Assembly: GCA_903928445.1 (NCBI GenBank)
Contig: CAIYRB010000005.1
Span: 1-53,628 of the forward strand
DNA length: 53,628 nucleotides
From: an uncultured Pseudomonadota bacterium
Lineage (GTDB): Bacteria; Bdellovibrionota_B; Oligoflexia; Oligoflexales; CAIYRB01
Direction: 5' to 3'
The notes beneath the pieces are model-generated. The model did no database searches. It was not told the DNA's origin and saw only the letters and a program-made list of their open reading frames with translations. Every line of letters begins with the position of its first letter. Within the stretch, counting starts at the first letter, position 1. Both the position numbers and the translations under genes were made by a program. Positions 35,232-44,706 of this stretch are shown one piece after another.

Positions 35232-36854
35232 TTGGACAAAGCAGAGCAGCAATCGGAGTTGGATTTTGCGGTGATCGGCTCGGGCTTTGGTGGCAGCGTC
35301 GCGGCTCTGCGGCTGGCTGAAAAAGGGTACCAGGTCCGGGTGTTCGAGAAAGGCCGGCGCTTTGCCGCCGGCGACTTCCCCAAGACCAACTGGCATATGA
35401 AGCGCTGGCTATGGCTGCCTCTGCTGAACTTCCTCGGCCCGTTCAAAATATCGTTGTTTAGGCATGTTACGGTGTTTTCGGGGGTGGGCGTCGGCGGTGG
35501 TTCGCTGGTTTATGCCAACACGCTGCCAGTACCCAAGGACAGCTTTTTTGCCGCTCCGACATGGGCACATTTAGGTGATTGGCAGACGGCACTGGCGCCG
35601 TTTTACCGCAAAGCACTGCAAATGCTGGGCGCTACCACCAACAAACACCTGACCCGTACCGATACACTGATGCGCGACGTCGCAACCGATATCGGCCTCG
35701 ACAAAGAATTCAGCCCAACAGAGGTCGCTATATACTTTGGCCAGCCAGGCAAAACGGTCGCAGACCCATACTTTGGTGGTGACGGCCCCGACCGCACGGG
35801 CTGCATTCATTGCGGCGCTTGCATGACCGGTTGCCGTCACGGCGCAAAGAACACCCTCGACCGCAACTATCTCTATTTGGCAGAGAAAAGGGGTGCTGTC
35901 ATTCAGCCAAACAGCGAGGTTGTCACGGTAAAGCCAAGGCATGGTGGCGGCTACGAACTAAGCGTCAAGCAGCGTCTTGGCTGGCTACGATTTCGCCGCA
36001 CCACGGTCTATGCCAAGCAAGTCGTCTTCAGTGGCGGCGTGCTCGGAACCGTCAACTTGCTTCTTAAGATGCAAGCGGACCGCCGTTGCCTGCCAAATCT
36101 GTCGCCTCACCTCGGCCATTTTGTGCGCACCAACAGCGAATCCATTATCGGCATCATGAGCCACGACCAAAGCTATGACTTCTCCCAGGGCATCGCCATT
36201 AGCTCGATCATCACCGCCGACGAGCACTCGCACTTTGAACCGGTACGCTACGGTGCGGGATCGGGTGCATTTCGCTTGCTCATGGCGCCACACGCACCAG
36301 GCAAGACGTTCTGGCAACGCATGGGTGCGATGGCCCGAGCCGTCACCAAAAGCCCTTGGGGGTGGGTGAAAGCCGTGTTTATCAACGACTTTAGTAAGCA
36401 GACGTTGATCCTCCTGTATATGCGCAGCCTCGATGACACCCTGTCATTTGCCCGCAGGCATTCGCCGTGGCTTGGCGGCCTAAAGACCATGGGATCTAAT
36501 GTTGGCATCCATGGCACAAAGCCTATGGCCTTTCTGCCTGAAGCGACGGCGTTGGCGCACCGAATCGCCGCAAAGATCAACGGTGTGGTCTGCAATGTCT
36601 TCCCTGAGAGCCTGCTTGGCATCGCCTCAACCGCACACCTTCTTGGCGGCTGCTGCATGGGTACAAGTGCCGCCGATGGCGTCATCGACACCCACCACCG
36701 CGTCTTTGGCTACGAGGGCCTTTATGTCGTCGATGGCTCCGCCGTATCGGCGACGCCTGGCGTGAATCCGTCGTTAACCATCACCGCTTTGGCGGAGCGC
36801 GCGATGGATTTAATACCGCCCAAAACCGAGGCGCGTCCTCAGCGAGGCCAGTAA
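35232..36854 (+). CDS. GMC-family oxidoreductase, cholesterol-oxidase-like
   Basis: 540 aa from a TTG at 35232, chosen because GGAGGAGGGG precedes it and the FAD motif then lies near the N-terminus; the open frame reaches back to a TTG at 35076 (592 aa). The FAD fold is FAVIGSGFGGSVAALRLAEKG and is followed by GVGVGGGSLVYAN. The C-terminal GMC signature is HLLGGCCMG, then GLYVVDGSAVSATPGVNPSLTITALAERA. This layout fits the ChoD/cholesterol-oxidase-like branch, which oxidises alcohols on bulky hydrophobic molecules. Four Cys (C191, C194, C197, C201; CIHCGACMTGC) have iron-sulfur-like spacing. First gene of the right-facing operon, 2 bp before the FMO gene. Confidence 0.87.
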   Translation: MDKAEQQSELDFAVIGSGFGGSVAALRLAEKGYQVRVFEKGRRFAAGDFPKTNWHMKRWLWLPLLNFLGPFKISLFRHVTVFSGVGVGGGSLVYANTLPVPKDSFFAAPTWAHLGDWQTALAPFYRKALQMLGATTNKHLTRTDTLMRDVATDIGLDKEFSPTEVAIYFGQPGKTVADPYFGGDGPDRTGCIHCGACMTGCRHGAKNTLDRNYLYLAEKRGAVIQPNSEVVTVKPRHGGGYELSVKQRLGWLRFRRTTVYAKQVVFSGGVLGTVNLLLKMQADRRCLPNLSPHLGHFVRTNSESIIGIMSHDQSYDFSQGIAISSIITADEHSHFEPVRYGAGSGAFRLLMAPHAPGKTFWQRMGAMARAVTKSPWGWVKAVFINDFSKQTLILLYMRSLDDTLSFARRHSPWLGGLKTMGSNVGIHGTKPMAFLPEATALAHRIAAKINGVVCNVFPESLLGIASTAHLLGGCCMGTSAADGVIDTHHRVFGYEGLYVVDGSAVSATPGVNPSLTITALAERAMDLIPPKTEARPQRGQ

Positions 36855-36856
36855 AC

Positions 36857-38278
36857 ATGTCCTTTTCTCCAGCTCAAGTGGCGATTATCGGTGCAGGTTC
36901 TAGCGGCATGATCGCTTGCCGTGAACTCAAAGAACGCGGCATTGCCTACGACTGCTTCGAAAAAGGCGACCGCGCCGGCGGCAACTGGGTGTTTGGCAAC
37001 AGCAACGGCGTCTCAGCAGCCTACCGCTCACTGCATATCAACACGTCGAGGCAGCAGATGGAATTCCTCTGCTACCCAATGCCTGATCATCTGCCGCATT
37101 TCCCCAGCCATTGGCAGATAGCCGAGTACTTTGATGACTTTCTCGACCACTTTAACCTAAAGCCAACCATCACCTTCAACACCGAAGTCCAGCGGGTATC
37201 GCCGCTAGAGGGAGGCCGCTGGATGGTTGCCTTGGACAACGGTACCAAGCGCAGCTATGACGCTGTCATCGTCGCCAACGGCCATCACTGGGACCCGCGC
37301 TGGCCTGATCCGGCATTCCCCGGCACCTTTAACGGTGTCACCATGCACGCTCACGCCTACCTTGACCCAGAAAGTCCGCACGATCTTCGCGGTAAAAACG
37401 TCGTCATCGTCGGCATGGGCAACTCGGCGATGGACATCGCCTGTGAACTCGGCCGCCGCGGTGTCGCTAAACAAGTGTACCTGGCCGTACGCAGTGGCAT
37501 GCACATCATGCCCAAGTACTTTGGCAGTAAACCCGCGGACTCTCTCATGCGGCACCCAGGTCAAACGCCAGCCTTGTGGGAGCGCATGATTCCACACCGC
37601 TGGTTTGAGTCCCTCGCCTTTCCTTTCATCAATCACCTGATCGACCGCGCGGTTGGTCAGCCAGAGGATTTTGGCCTGCCAAAGCCTACCCATAAATTTG
37701 GCCAAGCCCATCCAACGATCTCAAGCGAGATTCATATCCGCCTTGGCAGCGGCGACGTTCTACCGAAACCAAATATTCAGGAGCTACTTGGCGACCGGGT
37801 TCGCTTTGTCGACGGCAGCACGGAAGCAGTCGACGCGATCATCTATGCCACCGGCTACAACATCTCCTTTCCCTTTTTGGATCACGAGATTCTGAACTAT
37901 AAGCAGAATGATCTACCACTATTTAAGCGCATGATCGCCCCGCAGCAACCAAACCTGCTGTTTATCGGCCTGGTCCAACCGCTGTGTTCGATCATGCCGA
38001 TCGCCGAGCAACAGGCACGCTTTATCGGCGAATACCTGCTTGGATGCTACGATCTTCCTGATCCAGAGAGCATGACTAAAGATGCGATAGCCAAACATGA
38101 GGAGATGAAGAGTCGCTACGTTCACTCCCAGCGCCATACCATTCAAATTAATTGTATGGAATACACCGCGGACTTATGGAAGGAATTGAAACGCGGGCAA
38201 AAACGGGCGCAAAGCCGGCTCAAGCATGCGCGTTCCCTGGCTGGCAGACAGCCCATGCCACAGCAACAGGAGACCTAA
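36857..38278 (+). CDS. Flavin-containing monooxygenase (class B)
   Basis: 473 aa. FAD site IIGAGSSGM (about 10-18), then the family fingerprint FNGVTMHAHAY, which fits F-x-G-x3-H-x3-Y of FMOs; classical Baeyer-Villiger enzymes have W at the last position. The NADPH site is VVIVGMGNSAMDIACEL, and a late IIYATGYNISFPF is also typical. FMOs oxygenate N or S atoms, and some (type II) carry out Baeyer-Villiger oxidation of ketones. It sits between a GMC alcohol oxidase and an ester hydrolase. Its TAA overlaps the next ATG by one base, so the two are coupled. Confidence 0.9.
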   Translation: MSFSPAQVAIIGAGSSGMIACRELKERGIAYDCFEKGDRAGGNWVFGNSNGVSAAYRSLHINTSRQQMEFLCYPMPDHLPHFPSHWQIAEYFDDFLDHFNLKPTITFNTEVQRVSPLEGGRWMVALDNGTKRSYDAVIVANGHHWDPRWPDPAFPGTFNGVTMHAHAYLDPESPHDLRGKNVVIVGMGNSAMDIACELGRRGVAKQVYLAVRSGMHIMPKYFGSKPADSLMRHPGQTPALWERMIPHRWFESLAFPFINHLIDRAVGQPEDFGLPKPTHKFGQAHPTISSEIHIRLGSGDVLPKPNIQELLGDRVRFVDGSTEAVDAIIYATGYNISFPFLDHEILNYKQNDLPLFKRMIAPQQPNLLFIGLVQPLCSIMPIAEQQARFIGEYLLGCYDLPDPESMTKDAIAKHEEMKSRYVHSQRHTIQINCMEYTADLWKELKRGQKRAQSRLKHARSLAGRQPMPQQQET

Positions 38279-39243
38279 TGGACCGCAGCGACCATCACGA
38301 GATCGCGCCGGCGCTGCGACGGCTGCTACGGCGGGCGAGCTTCTTGCCAGGTCTAGAACGCTTCGCGCCAAAAGTTGCAAGGCGGTTCATGGCGCTTCTC
38401 GCCAAGGGCATGGTGCCAAGACGCGCCTTTCAAGTCGACGAAACAATCCAGCACATCGGCCCAAATCGTCTAACCGTCAGAGTCTTCTGCCCTAGAGGGA
38501 GCATAGAGCCACGACCGGCCCTCCTCTACTTACATGGTGGCGGCTGGACCATCGGTAGCAGTGCCGAATCTCGGCCGTTTACGGCCTTGCTCGCGGAGCA
38601 GGCAAGCTGTGTTGTGTACTCGCTTGACTACCGCCTAGCACCTGAGCATCCCTTTCCACAGCCTCTGAGCGATGTCGCCACGGCGTGGGACTGGTTACAA
38701 CAACATCACCCGCGAGCTGACGAGGTCCCGCTTATCATTGGTGGTGACAGCGCTGGCGCAACGCTGGCAACTGTACTCTGCCGACGCCTGAGACACCAGG
38801 CGGGGCGCCAACCAGACGGTCAGTTCCTGATCTATCCAATGACTTCAACAAAACAGCAAACAGCCTCATATCAGCGCTACGCGCAGGGCCTCATTCTAAC
38901 CCGCAGCACGATCGACTACTTCTTGCGGCACTATATTGGCCAAGTCAAGAACCCTGCGGCAAATGCTGACATTTCCCCGCTTCATGCCGATGACCTAAGC
39001 CGACTACCGCCGGCCTTTATTGGCCTGGCGGCAGCGGATATTTTGCACGACGAAGGGGTCGCTTATGCGCAAGCTCTGCGTCAGGCCGGTGTGCCGGTGG
39101 AGTTGCAGGTATTTCCTGATATGATTCATGCTTTTATCAATCTACTGGCGATTTCAGCCGCCTATGATAGCGCCGCAGTTTGTGCCAAGCAGTTGCAGCA
39201 ACTGATCCAAAGGACTTCCAACCATGCGCCACGAGCCCACTAA
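38278..39243 (+). CDS. Alpha/beta hydrolase, hormone-sensitive-lipase family
   Basis: 321 aa from the ATG at 38278, preceded by AGGAG and overlapping the FMO stop. Oxyanion motif LHGGGW, then DYRLAPEHPFP, nucleophile Ser in GGDSAGA, acid in AADILHDEG and His in FPDMIHAF form a complete HSL-family catalytic set. Such enzymes cleave small or medium carboxyl esters. In this operon it could open an ester or lactone produced by the preceding monooxygenase. It overlaps the following gene by 20 bp. No signal peptide, so cytoplasmic. Confidence 0.9.
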   Translation: MDRSDHHEIAPALRRLLRRASFLPGLERFAPKVARRFMALLAKGMVPRRAFQVDETIQHIGPNRLTVRVFCPRGSIEPRPALLYLHGGGWTIGSSAESRPFTALLAEQASCVVYSLDYRLAPEHPFPQPLSDVATAWDWLQQHHPRADEVPLIIGGDSAGATLATVLCRRLRHQAGRQPDGQFLIYPMTSTKQQTASYQRYAQGLILTRSTIDYFLRHYIGQVKNPAANADISPLHADDLSRLPPAFIGLAAADILHDEGVAYAQALRQAGVPVELQVFPDMIHAFINLLAISAAYDSAAVCAKQLQQLIQRTSNHAPRAH

Positions 39244-39958
39244 ATCCGCAGCGACCGCCGCAGACACCGTCGTCCCAGCACCCTGGGACCTCAAGGGGCG
39301 AGGCTTCATGTTTCTCTATCATTTCCCCAAAGCCTGGGGCACGCGGCCCAAGTTTATTCCCGAAGAAACCAGAGGCGATTTTCAAGGCGGACTTGGCGCT
39401 CTCATGTTGGTCGATTACGAGTCGTCTAATGCTGGCCCATACCGAGAGCTGTTGTTTATTCCCGGAACCTTTCGCTGGCAATCCATCAAGCGCCACGCCA
39501 TCAGTCGTATCTGGGTGTCTTCGCCTCTCAGCGTCCAAAGCGGCCGCGCCAACTGGGGTATTCCCAAACAACTGGCCGAGTTTAGCCGCGTCGAGAATGG
39601 CCCACGCCGGGAGACTTGGGAGGTCAAGGACCAAGGCAAGACCTTTTTCTCGGCAAGCATGAGCTATGGCCGCGTTCCGCTTCCCATGCACACTGCATTA
39701 GTACCGTTTCCGCTACTGCAGTGGCTAGGTGGCAAAGGTTTTTTGACGCGATTCTCGGGTTATGGTGTCAGTCGACTTGCTAAGCTGGAACGGTTACAGG
39801 TCGATAGCGCGAATTTCCCCGATATCAGCGGGCGTCGTCCGATATTGGGATTGGAAATAAATCCATTTTTCATTACGTTTCCACTACCGGATATGGTGAA
39901 CGAGGCGTTAGACATCGACCCCGTCAGCAGTGGCAGGACCCTGTTCACCTCAACGTAA
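39224..39958 (+). CDS. Acetoacetate decarboxylase-fold protein
   Basis: 244 aa. RANWGIPKQLAEF resembles the segment of acetoacetate decarboxylases that holds the catalytic Lys (normally …GxPK…), and the beta-rich arrangement with length ~245 fits the ADC fold. Many ADC-like proteins are not decarboxylases; some act as aldolase-dehydratases or oxygenase partners in secondary metabolism. It overlaps the hydrolase gene by 20 bp, so it belongs to the same operon. A C-C bond step after oxidation is plausible but its substrate is unknown. Confidence 0.72.
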   Translation: MRHEPTKSAATAADTVVPAPWDLKGRGFMFLYHFPKAWGTRPKFIPEETRGDFQGGLGALMLVDYESSNAGPYRELLFIPGTFRWQSIKRHAISRIWVSSPLSVQSGRANWGIPKQLAEFSRVENGPRRETWEVKDQGKTFFSASMSYGRVPLPMHTALVPFPLLQWLGGKGFLTRFSGYGVSRLAKLERLQVDSANFPDISGRRPILGLEINPFFITFPLPDMVNEALDIDPVSSGRTLFTST

Positions 39959-39980
39959 TTTGAGCCACGGAGTGTCTACT

Positions 39981-40406
39981 ATGAACAAATTCGCACTCAT
40001 CGCCTGTGCCTTCCACGCCGCAGCAGCCGTCGCGATCACTCCCGCCCAAGTACAGGTCACCATTCAAGGGGTCACCCCGGGCAAGGGTCCTGTCATCATC
40101 TCGGTTTATAAGACTGATGACACTTGGCTGAAAAAGGGCAAGGCGGTCGACATCAAAAAAGTCGACTCAACTGGAAAGAATGTCGTGGCGAGCTTGACCC
40201 TAGAGCCAGGCACCTATGCGCTTCAGGCGTTTCAAGATGAAAACGACAACGACAAATTAGACATGAACTGGCTGCCACCCGGCCCAGGCGAGCCGTGGGT
40301 CGTGTCGAATAACGCCCAAGGGGCGATGGGGCCACCCAGCTTCAAAGATGCAAGTTTTAGTGTCTCCACCGATCAGAAGATCGCCTTGGTGCTACAGCAG
40401 CCCTAA
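39981..40406 (+). CDS. Secreted DUF2141 protein
   Basis: 141 aa from the ATG at 39981 (CGGAGTG upstream). A signal peptide covers about the first 18 residues. The mature part has the DUF2141 signature FQDENDNDKLDMNWLPPG and EPWVVSNNAQG…GPPSFKDASF, a beta-sandwich with an Asp/Asn-rich, calcium-binding-like loop. The function of the family is unknown. It starts 22 bp after the ADC-like gene and is probably the last gene of that operon, which would couple an intracellular pathway to an exported protein. Confidence 0.8.
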   Translation: MNKFALIACAFHAAAAVAITPAQVQVTIQGVTPGKGPVIISVYKTDDTWLKKGKAVDIKKVDSTGKNVVASLTLEPGTYALQAFQDENDNDKLDMNWLPPGPGEPWVVSNNAQGAMGPPSFKDASFSVSTDQKIALVLQQP

Positions 40407-40414
40407 TGTTTTTT

Positions 40415-40447
40415 GGCGGTGTGCCGCAAGATCCGCGACACGCTGCC
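40415..40447. other. 13-bp imperfect stem-loop after DUF2141 gene
   Basis: GGCGGTGTGCCGC, loop AAGATCC, GCGACACGCTGCC pair at 12 of 13 positions (two G-U, one mismatch). No T-tract follows on the plus strand, so it may be a weak terminator or mRNA-end hairpin closing the operon. Confidence 0.4.
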
Positions 40448-40623
40448 ACTTTCGCAGCTGCAACCTCCCTAACGGTCCCCTCCCTGCGGCGAATCCGCTT
40501 TTTTTTCGCCCCCAGGGAGCGCTGCATATGTGCGCCCAAACCCTAATTAAATCGTCTGTTTATCGCTTTATCTCAAGGTCAGCCGCCACCTTACCGAACA
40601 AGTAGTACAAGGGAGGGAAACAT

Positions 40624-41751
40624 ATGCGCAACACGCTCTTCGCCGCCAGTCTCACACTAGGTTTTTGCCTTGGAGCCTGCTCCAGCGATATGCAAAGCAT
40701 GTCTCCCCCAAAGCAGCGGACTGCTCCGGATTCACAAAAGCTACTGAAGAGCCAAGACACCAACGAAAGCCCTACGGCCGCCTCGGCGAGTGGCACGGCC
40801 GTCGCCACCTCGGATAGCCCCACAGCCAACCCAGATACTACGAGTACGACGGTCTCGACGCCAGCCGCACCGATCGTGGACGGTACAGGTGAACTCATCG
40901 CGATTTTGGAAGACTGTGGGTTTCCCGGTGGAGTCTTGCCTGATCCAAGCGTGACCGTCTTTCAGGCTAGCTTAAAGTCACAGCAGGTGTCCATCAATGG
41001 CAGCAAGCCTATTAACCCGGCAATGCTTGGTCTGCCAGTGATTCCATTTGCTCCACCGCTGCCCCCTGCAAACTATACGGCCGTTGTTCGCGCCTCGGTT
41101 GAGGTCAATGCATCGATGGCAGCTACTAAACAATCCGTTCGCATTGGTCTAGAAGGATTTACCGTCAGCGTCTTGGGACTTTCCGTGCCTCCAGACCTCG
41201 GCCAGGCGGACGCCACGACGCAAGTTCAAGCCAACAACTCCGACACTTCAGCGACCGGTCCAACCAACGACGAGCGCGTTAGCTTGATCGGCCACGACGG
41301 GCCATGGAAGGGCATCTACTGCACCCTCAATGGGAGCAAGAGTCTTAGCTTCACCAAGAATGGTAAGTCCAAAACCATCAGCTTCGACCCGCCCATCCCT
41401 GGTGGAATCTGGGCCAAGGCATCACCAGCTCGGTTTAAAGCAGAGGTCGGAAGCGGCCGTACCTTTAGCAATGTAAAGGCGACGGTGACGAGCTCCAATG
41501 ACAGCTCCATGCCTGTTGGCACCGTCGTACAGGGGACCGTAACCGTATCACCTATCTCGGGTAGCTTGGCAGAGATCGGCGTCAATGCCGATATCGCCTA
41601 CATCATCCGCAGTGATTTTGGCGCCAACACCGTCAACCTGGGACTTTCCCCCTCAGAGGCCTTCTATGTCTCGTCGACCACCAAAGATATGAGTGCAATC
41701 GTCATCGAAACCGGGGTGACGGAAATACCTCGGCTAGTCTTGTCTAAGTAG
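40624..41751 (+). CDS. Hypothetical lipoprotein
   Basis: 375 aa. The signal peptide ends with the lipobox FCLGAC (C20), so the mature protein is probably lipid-anchored. A Ser/Thr/Ala-rich low-complexity linker covers about residues 25-85. The rest (about 95-375) is beta-rich with regularly alternating strands (VSINGSKPIN, TAVVRASVEVNAS, TFSNVKATVTSS). I recognise no family. AGGGAGGG precedes the ATG. It is convergent with the lipase gene, with 31 bp between stops. The opposite reading frames show no protein features. Confidence 0.7.
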   Translation: MRNTLFAASLTLGFCLGACSSDMQSMSPPKQRTAPDSQKLLKSQDTNESPTAASASGTAVATSDSPTANPDTTSTTVSTPAAPIVDGTGELIAILEDCGFPGGVLPDPSVTVFQASLKSQQVSINGSKPINPAMLGLPVIPFAPPLPPANYTAVVRASVEVNASMAATKQSVRIGLEGFTVSVLGLSVPPDLGQADATTQVQANNSDTSATGPTNDERVSLIGHDGPWKGIYCTLNGSKSLSFTKNGKSKTISFDPPIPGGIWAKASPARFKAEVGSGRTFSNVKATVTSSNDSSMPVGTVVQGTVTVSPISGSLAEIGVNADIAYIIRSDFGANTVNLGLSPSEAFYVSSTTKDMSAIVIETGVTEIPRLVLSK

Positions 41752-41782
41752 TCGCATCTAGACTAGTCATCAGCGGGAACCG

Positions 41783-42835
41783 CTACTCGGTTACGAGATG
41801 TTGGTGACTCATGACTTTAGCAAAATGACACAGGTAGGAGTGCCCGGAATGCTGACCCATGCGCTCATTGATCTTGGCCATCACCTGGTCTAGGGTCCTA
41901 GCTCCCACAATGGAGTCACCGAGCCCTGACCAATAAGCCGAATCAGCGACGGCCTGATCTGCCTTAGCTGGTTCAACACGGTCGGATAAGACCATCGAAG
42001 CCGTCTCCGGACGATCATAATTGAGCCGCTCGACAAGACCAGCAAGCATATCCTGAAGCCGCCATTGATCCCAAGGAACCATCCGACCAAAGACCGCCGC
42101 GACATCTTTGCTTGGCGGTAGGTGCGGAATGATGTCGGAGGGATTTTCTAAACGATAATAGCGATCGCCCAACAAAGCGCGAGCCTGATTGTAGAAGCTG
42201 CTATCGCCGACGCGAGGCTGCGCCGAGGTATAGATAGCAGTGACGTCATGACCGTCCTGCTGCAGTCGCATGCCAAAGATCAAGGCCATGGCTCCACCCA
42301 GGCTGTGACCGGCCAAAAACAGGGGCTTTGGATCCGCCTTCATCCTCGCCAGTAACTCAGGCATCAGAACCGGCGCTAGCCGCTCGTAGCGCAACAGCAT
42401 TCCCGTATGCCCCCAGCCATCTAGGCCAATGCGACTGTACGGAAGCATCGCAAATAAGACGTCGTCGATGACGTCCTGGGCCTCGACAGTGCCGCGAAAG
42501 ACCAAAAAGCGAAAGCCGTCACCCTCGGCTAGAAAGGCGGCGGCGCCATGGGACGAAGCGTTAAAAATCTTAATGTCTTTAAATCCCCAAGCCTCCAGTG
42601 GCTCCGCCACCCGCTCCGGCGTCGGCATCTCTACGGCATAGCTGGCAGCCGAAGCCAAAAACGCATTGCCGACCCGATAATCGCTCGTGATTTCGAAATC
42701 TAGCTTAGGAATATCATTTGGACAATCGACCGGCATCGACAGCGGAAGCGAAGTCCAGGCTAACGCGACTTGGGTCGTCCACAGGCTAGCGAGAGCACAA
42801 AGACATGGGGCGGCAAAGAGTCGCGCGATGCGCAT
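41783..42835 (-). CDS. Secreted class 3 (Rhizopus-type) lipase
   Basis: 350 aa. A signal peptide covers about residues 1-26 (…TTQVALA). The fold is that of lipase_3: FLVFRGTVEAQDVIDDV, nucleophile Ser in LAGHSLGGAMALIFG, SAQPRVGD and the catalytic Asp in RLENPSDIIPHLPP. It should hydrolyse glycerides or other esters outside the cytoplasm. A stand-alone gene next to the fatty-acid operon, it may supply substrates for it. Confidence 0.88.
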   Translation of the reverse strand: MRIARLFAAPCLCALASLWTTQVALAWTSLPLSMPVDCPNDIPKLDFEITSDYRVGNAFLASAASYAVEMPTPERVAEPLEAWGFKDIKIFNASSHGAAAFLAEGDGFRFLVFRGTVEAQDVIDDVLFAMLPYSRIGLDGWGHTGMLLRYERLAPVLMPELLARMKADPKPLFLAGHSLGGAMALIFGMRLQQDGHDVTAIYTSAQPRVGDSSFYNQARALLGDRYYRLENPSDIIPHLPPSKDVAAVFGRMVPWDQWRLQDMLAGLVERLNYDRPETASMVLSDRVEPAKADQAVADSAYWSGLGDSIVGARTLDQVMAKINERMGQHSGHSYLCHFAKVMSHQHLVTE

Positions 42836-42942
42836 AGTGTAGTTCCCCTAGCGTAAAAAGGAGATCGTTTCATGATTACCCGAACCCAGGCCGACTTACA
42901 AGCTGATCCTACGCGCCCAGCCTCCTGCCACGCCATCCCGAA

Positions 42943-44706
42943 TCATTCACGAATGATCTGCTCGGTCGTGGCATACAGACGCTCAATAAATGGTGCACAA
43001 TGCTTCGAAGCCACGCTGCGTTTGAGCTTCATCGTCGGCGTCAGCATGCCGTTTTCCACCGAAAATCCTGACTTCAGGATGCCAATTCTGGCGATGTGTT
43101 CGTGTTTAGACAGTCCTGCGTTAATCAGGCTCAAGCGCTGCCGCAGCAGTGCATCAAGCGCTGAACCCTTGGCCAGACTCTCATCCACCACAACCAATGC
43201 CGCGCAGTACTTGCGGCTATCACCGATCACCATGGCCTCGACGACCGCCGGCTCACGCTTTAGCTCACATTCGATCGGTACCGGGGCAACGTAGTGGCCA
43301 GTGGACGTTTTTAGCAACTCTTTCTTACGTCCTCTGATACCAAGCCGCCCGGCCGAGTCGATCGCTCCATAGTCGCCGGTAGCAAACCAGCCGTCTGCGC
43401 TCAACACCTGCTTAGTTGCAACATCATTGCGAAAGTAGCCTTTAAAGACATACGGGGCGCGCATAAAAATCTCACCGTCTGCGCCCAGACGCACTTCATT
43501 GCCAACAAAAGGCAAGCCGCAGGTTCCAATATGGATTTCCTCGGCCGAGGCATAAACTCCCAGGCAGAGGTTCTCCGTCAAGCCGTATACCTCGCGGATA
43601 AACACGCCCATACCGCCAAAAAACTTTAACACCTCAGGGGGTGTCGGCGCCGAGCCGGTGAAGAACGAACGTACGCGGTGAATGCCTAGCTTCTTTTTAA
43701 GCTTATGGCCCAGCAAGGCGTCGGCGAGTTTGGCTCGCAGTAGGCGATCGTTTGCCTTCACGATGCGATTGCCGACAATGCGACTAGACCCTGCTCTTAC
43801 TGCCAACTTAAACACTAAGCGCTTGATCAGCCCGGCCGAGTTTACCCCGTTTGTGATCTTCTCGTAAATTCGCTCCCAAAGACGGGGCACACAAAGCAGC
43901 ATCGTTGGCGGAAATAACCCCATATCTTCAATGAGAGTGTCCGCGCTCCGCGCAAAGACGACCTCACCGGCCATGAACACAGATCCAACTTCCACCAATA
44001 GGCGCTCGGCGACATGCGATAATGGCAAAAACGACATAAAGCGATCGTAGCCATTGCTCCCCTGATTGAGAATCGCGACTGCCGGCCCCGCAGCTGCGAT
44101 CATCGTCCCGTGGGTGTGCACTACACCTTTAGGTAGTCCGGTCGTCCCCGACGTATAGACGATCGTCGCCAGATCATTTTCTACGACAGGTGTCGCTTTG
44201 ACTAGAGGTGCGATGTCACTGGCGATGATGGCCTCGAGATCGCCCGCGAGAAAGCAGGCACTGACCGAGGGCACCACTATGCCCCCAAGGCGCTCGGGCA
44301 CATCGTAGAACAGCGCTTTGGTCCCGGATTGATCGAGAATAAACTCAAGATCCTTAGGGGTCGATGTTGCATAGATCGGCACGGAAACGGCGCCAGCGGC
44401 GAGGATCGCTAAGTCGCAGATCATCCACTCCGGCCGATTAAGACTCACAATCGCCACTCGGTCGCCGGGACGAATGCCTTTTGACAACAGCCAACCAGCA
44501 ACTTTGCGCACGCCGTGAGCATAAGCAGCCCACGTCATCGTCCGCCAGGTCGCCCCAGCCGAGTCAAAAAAGCGCAAGGCAACGGCCTCGGGCAAACGCT
44601 CTGCGCTGATGAAAAAGCGCTCAGCTAAACTTTCGACGCGGGGACTACTCAATGGTCCCGTAAGTAGATCGGTCTGGGTGGCGAGACTATTTGAGAAGGG
44701 CATCAT
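42943..44706 (-). CDS. Long-chain acyl-CoA ligase (AMP-binding)
   Basis: 587 aa adenylate-forming enzyme. The AMP/P-loop motif is IVYTSGTTGLPKGVVHTHG. A TGSAPT stretch and YGLTENLCLGVY hold the adenine and fatty-acid-binding motifs, and GWFATGDYGAIDSAGRLGIRGRKKELLKTS carries the hinge and ribose-binding Asp. Close to the FadD15/ACSL type. It activates a carboxylic acid as CoA thioester. It is the last gene of a five-gene operon and overlaps the CaiB-family gene by 20 bp. Confidence 0.9.
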   Translation of the reverse strand: MMPFSNSLATQTDLLTGPLSSPRVESLAERFFISAERLPEAVALRFFDSAGATWRTMTWAAYAHGVRKVAGWLLSKGIRPGDRVAIVSLNRPEWMICDLAILAAGAVSVPIYATSTPKDLEFILDQSGTKALFYDVPERLGGIVVPSVSACFLAGDLEAIIASDIAPLVKATPVVENDLATIVYTSGTTGLPKGVVHTHGTMIAAAGPAVAILNQGSNGYDRFMSFLPLSHVAERLLVEVGSVFMAGEVVFARSADTLIEDMGLFPPTMLLCVPRLWERIYEKITNGVNSAGLIKRLVFKLAVRAGSSRIVGNRIVKANDRLLRAKLADALLGHKLKKKLGIHRVRSFFTGSAPTPPEVLKFFGGMGVFIREVYGLTENLCLGVYASAEEIHIGTCGLPFVGNEVRLGADGEIFMRAPYVFKGYFRNDVATKQVLSADGWFATGDYGAIDSAGRLGIRGRKKELLKTSTGHYVAPVPIECELKREPAVVEAMVIGDSRKYCAALVVVDESLAKGSALDALLRQRLSLINAGLSKHEHIARIGILKSGFSVENGMLTPTMKLKRSVASKHCAPFIERLYATTEQIIRE

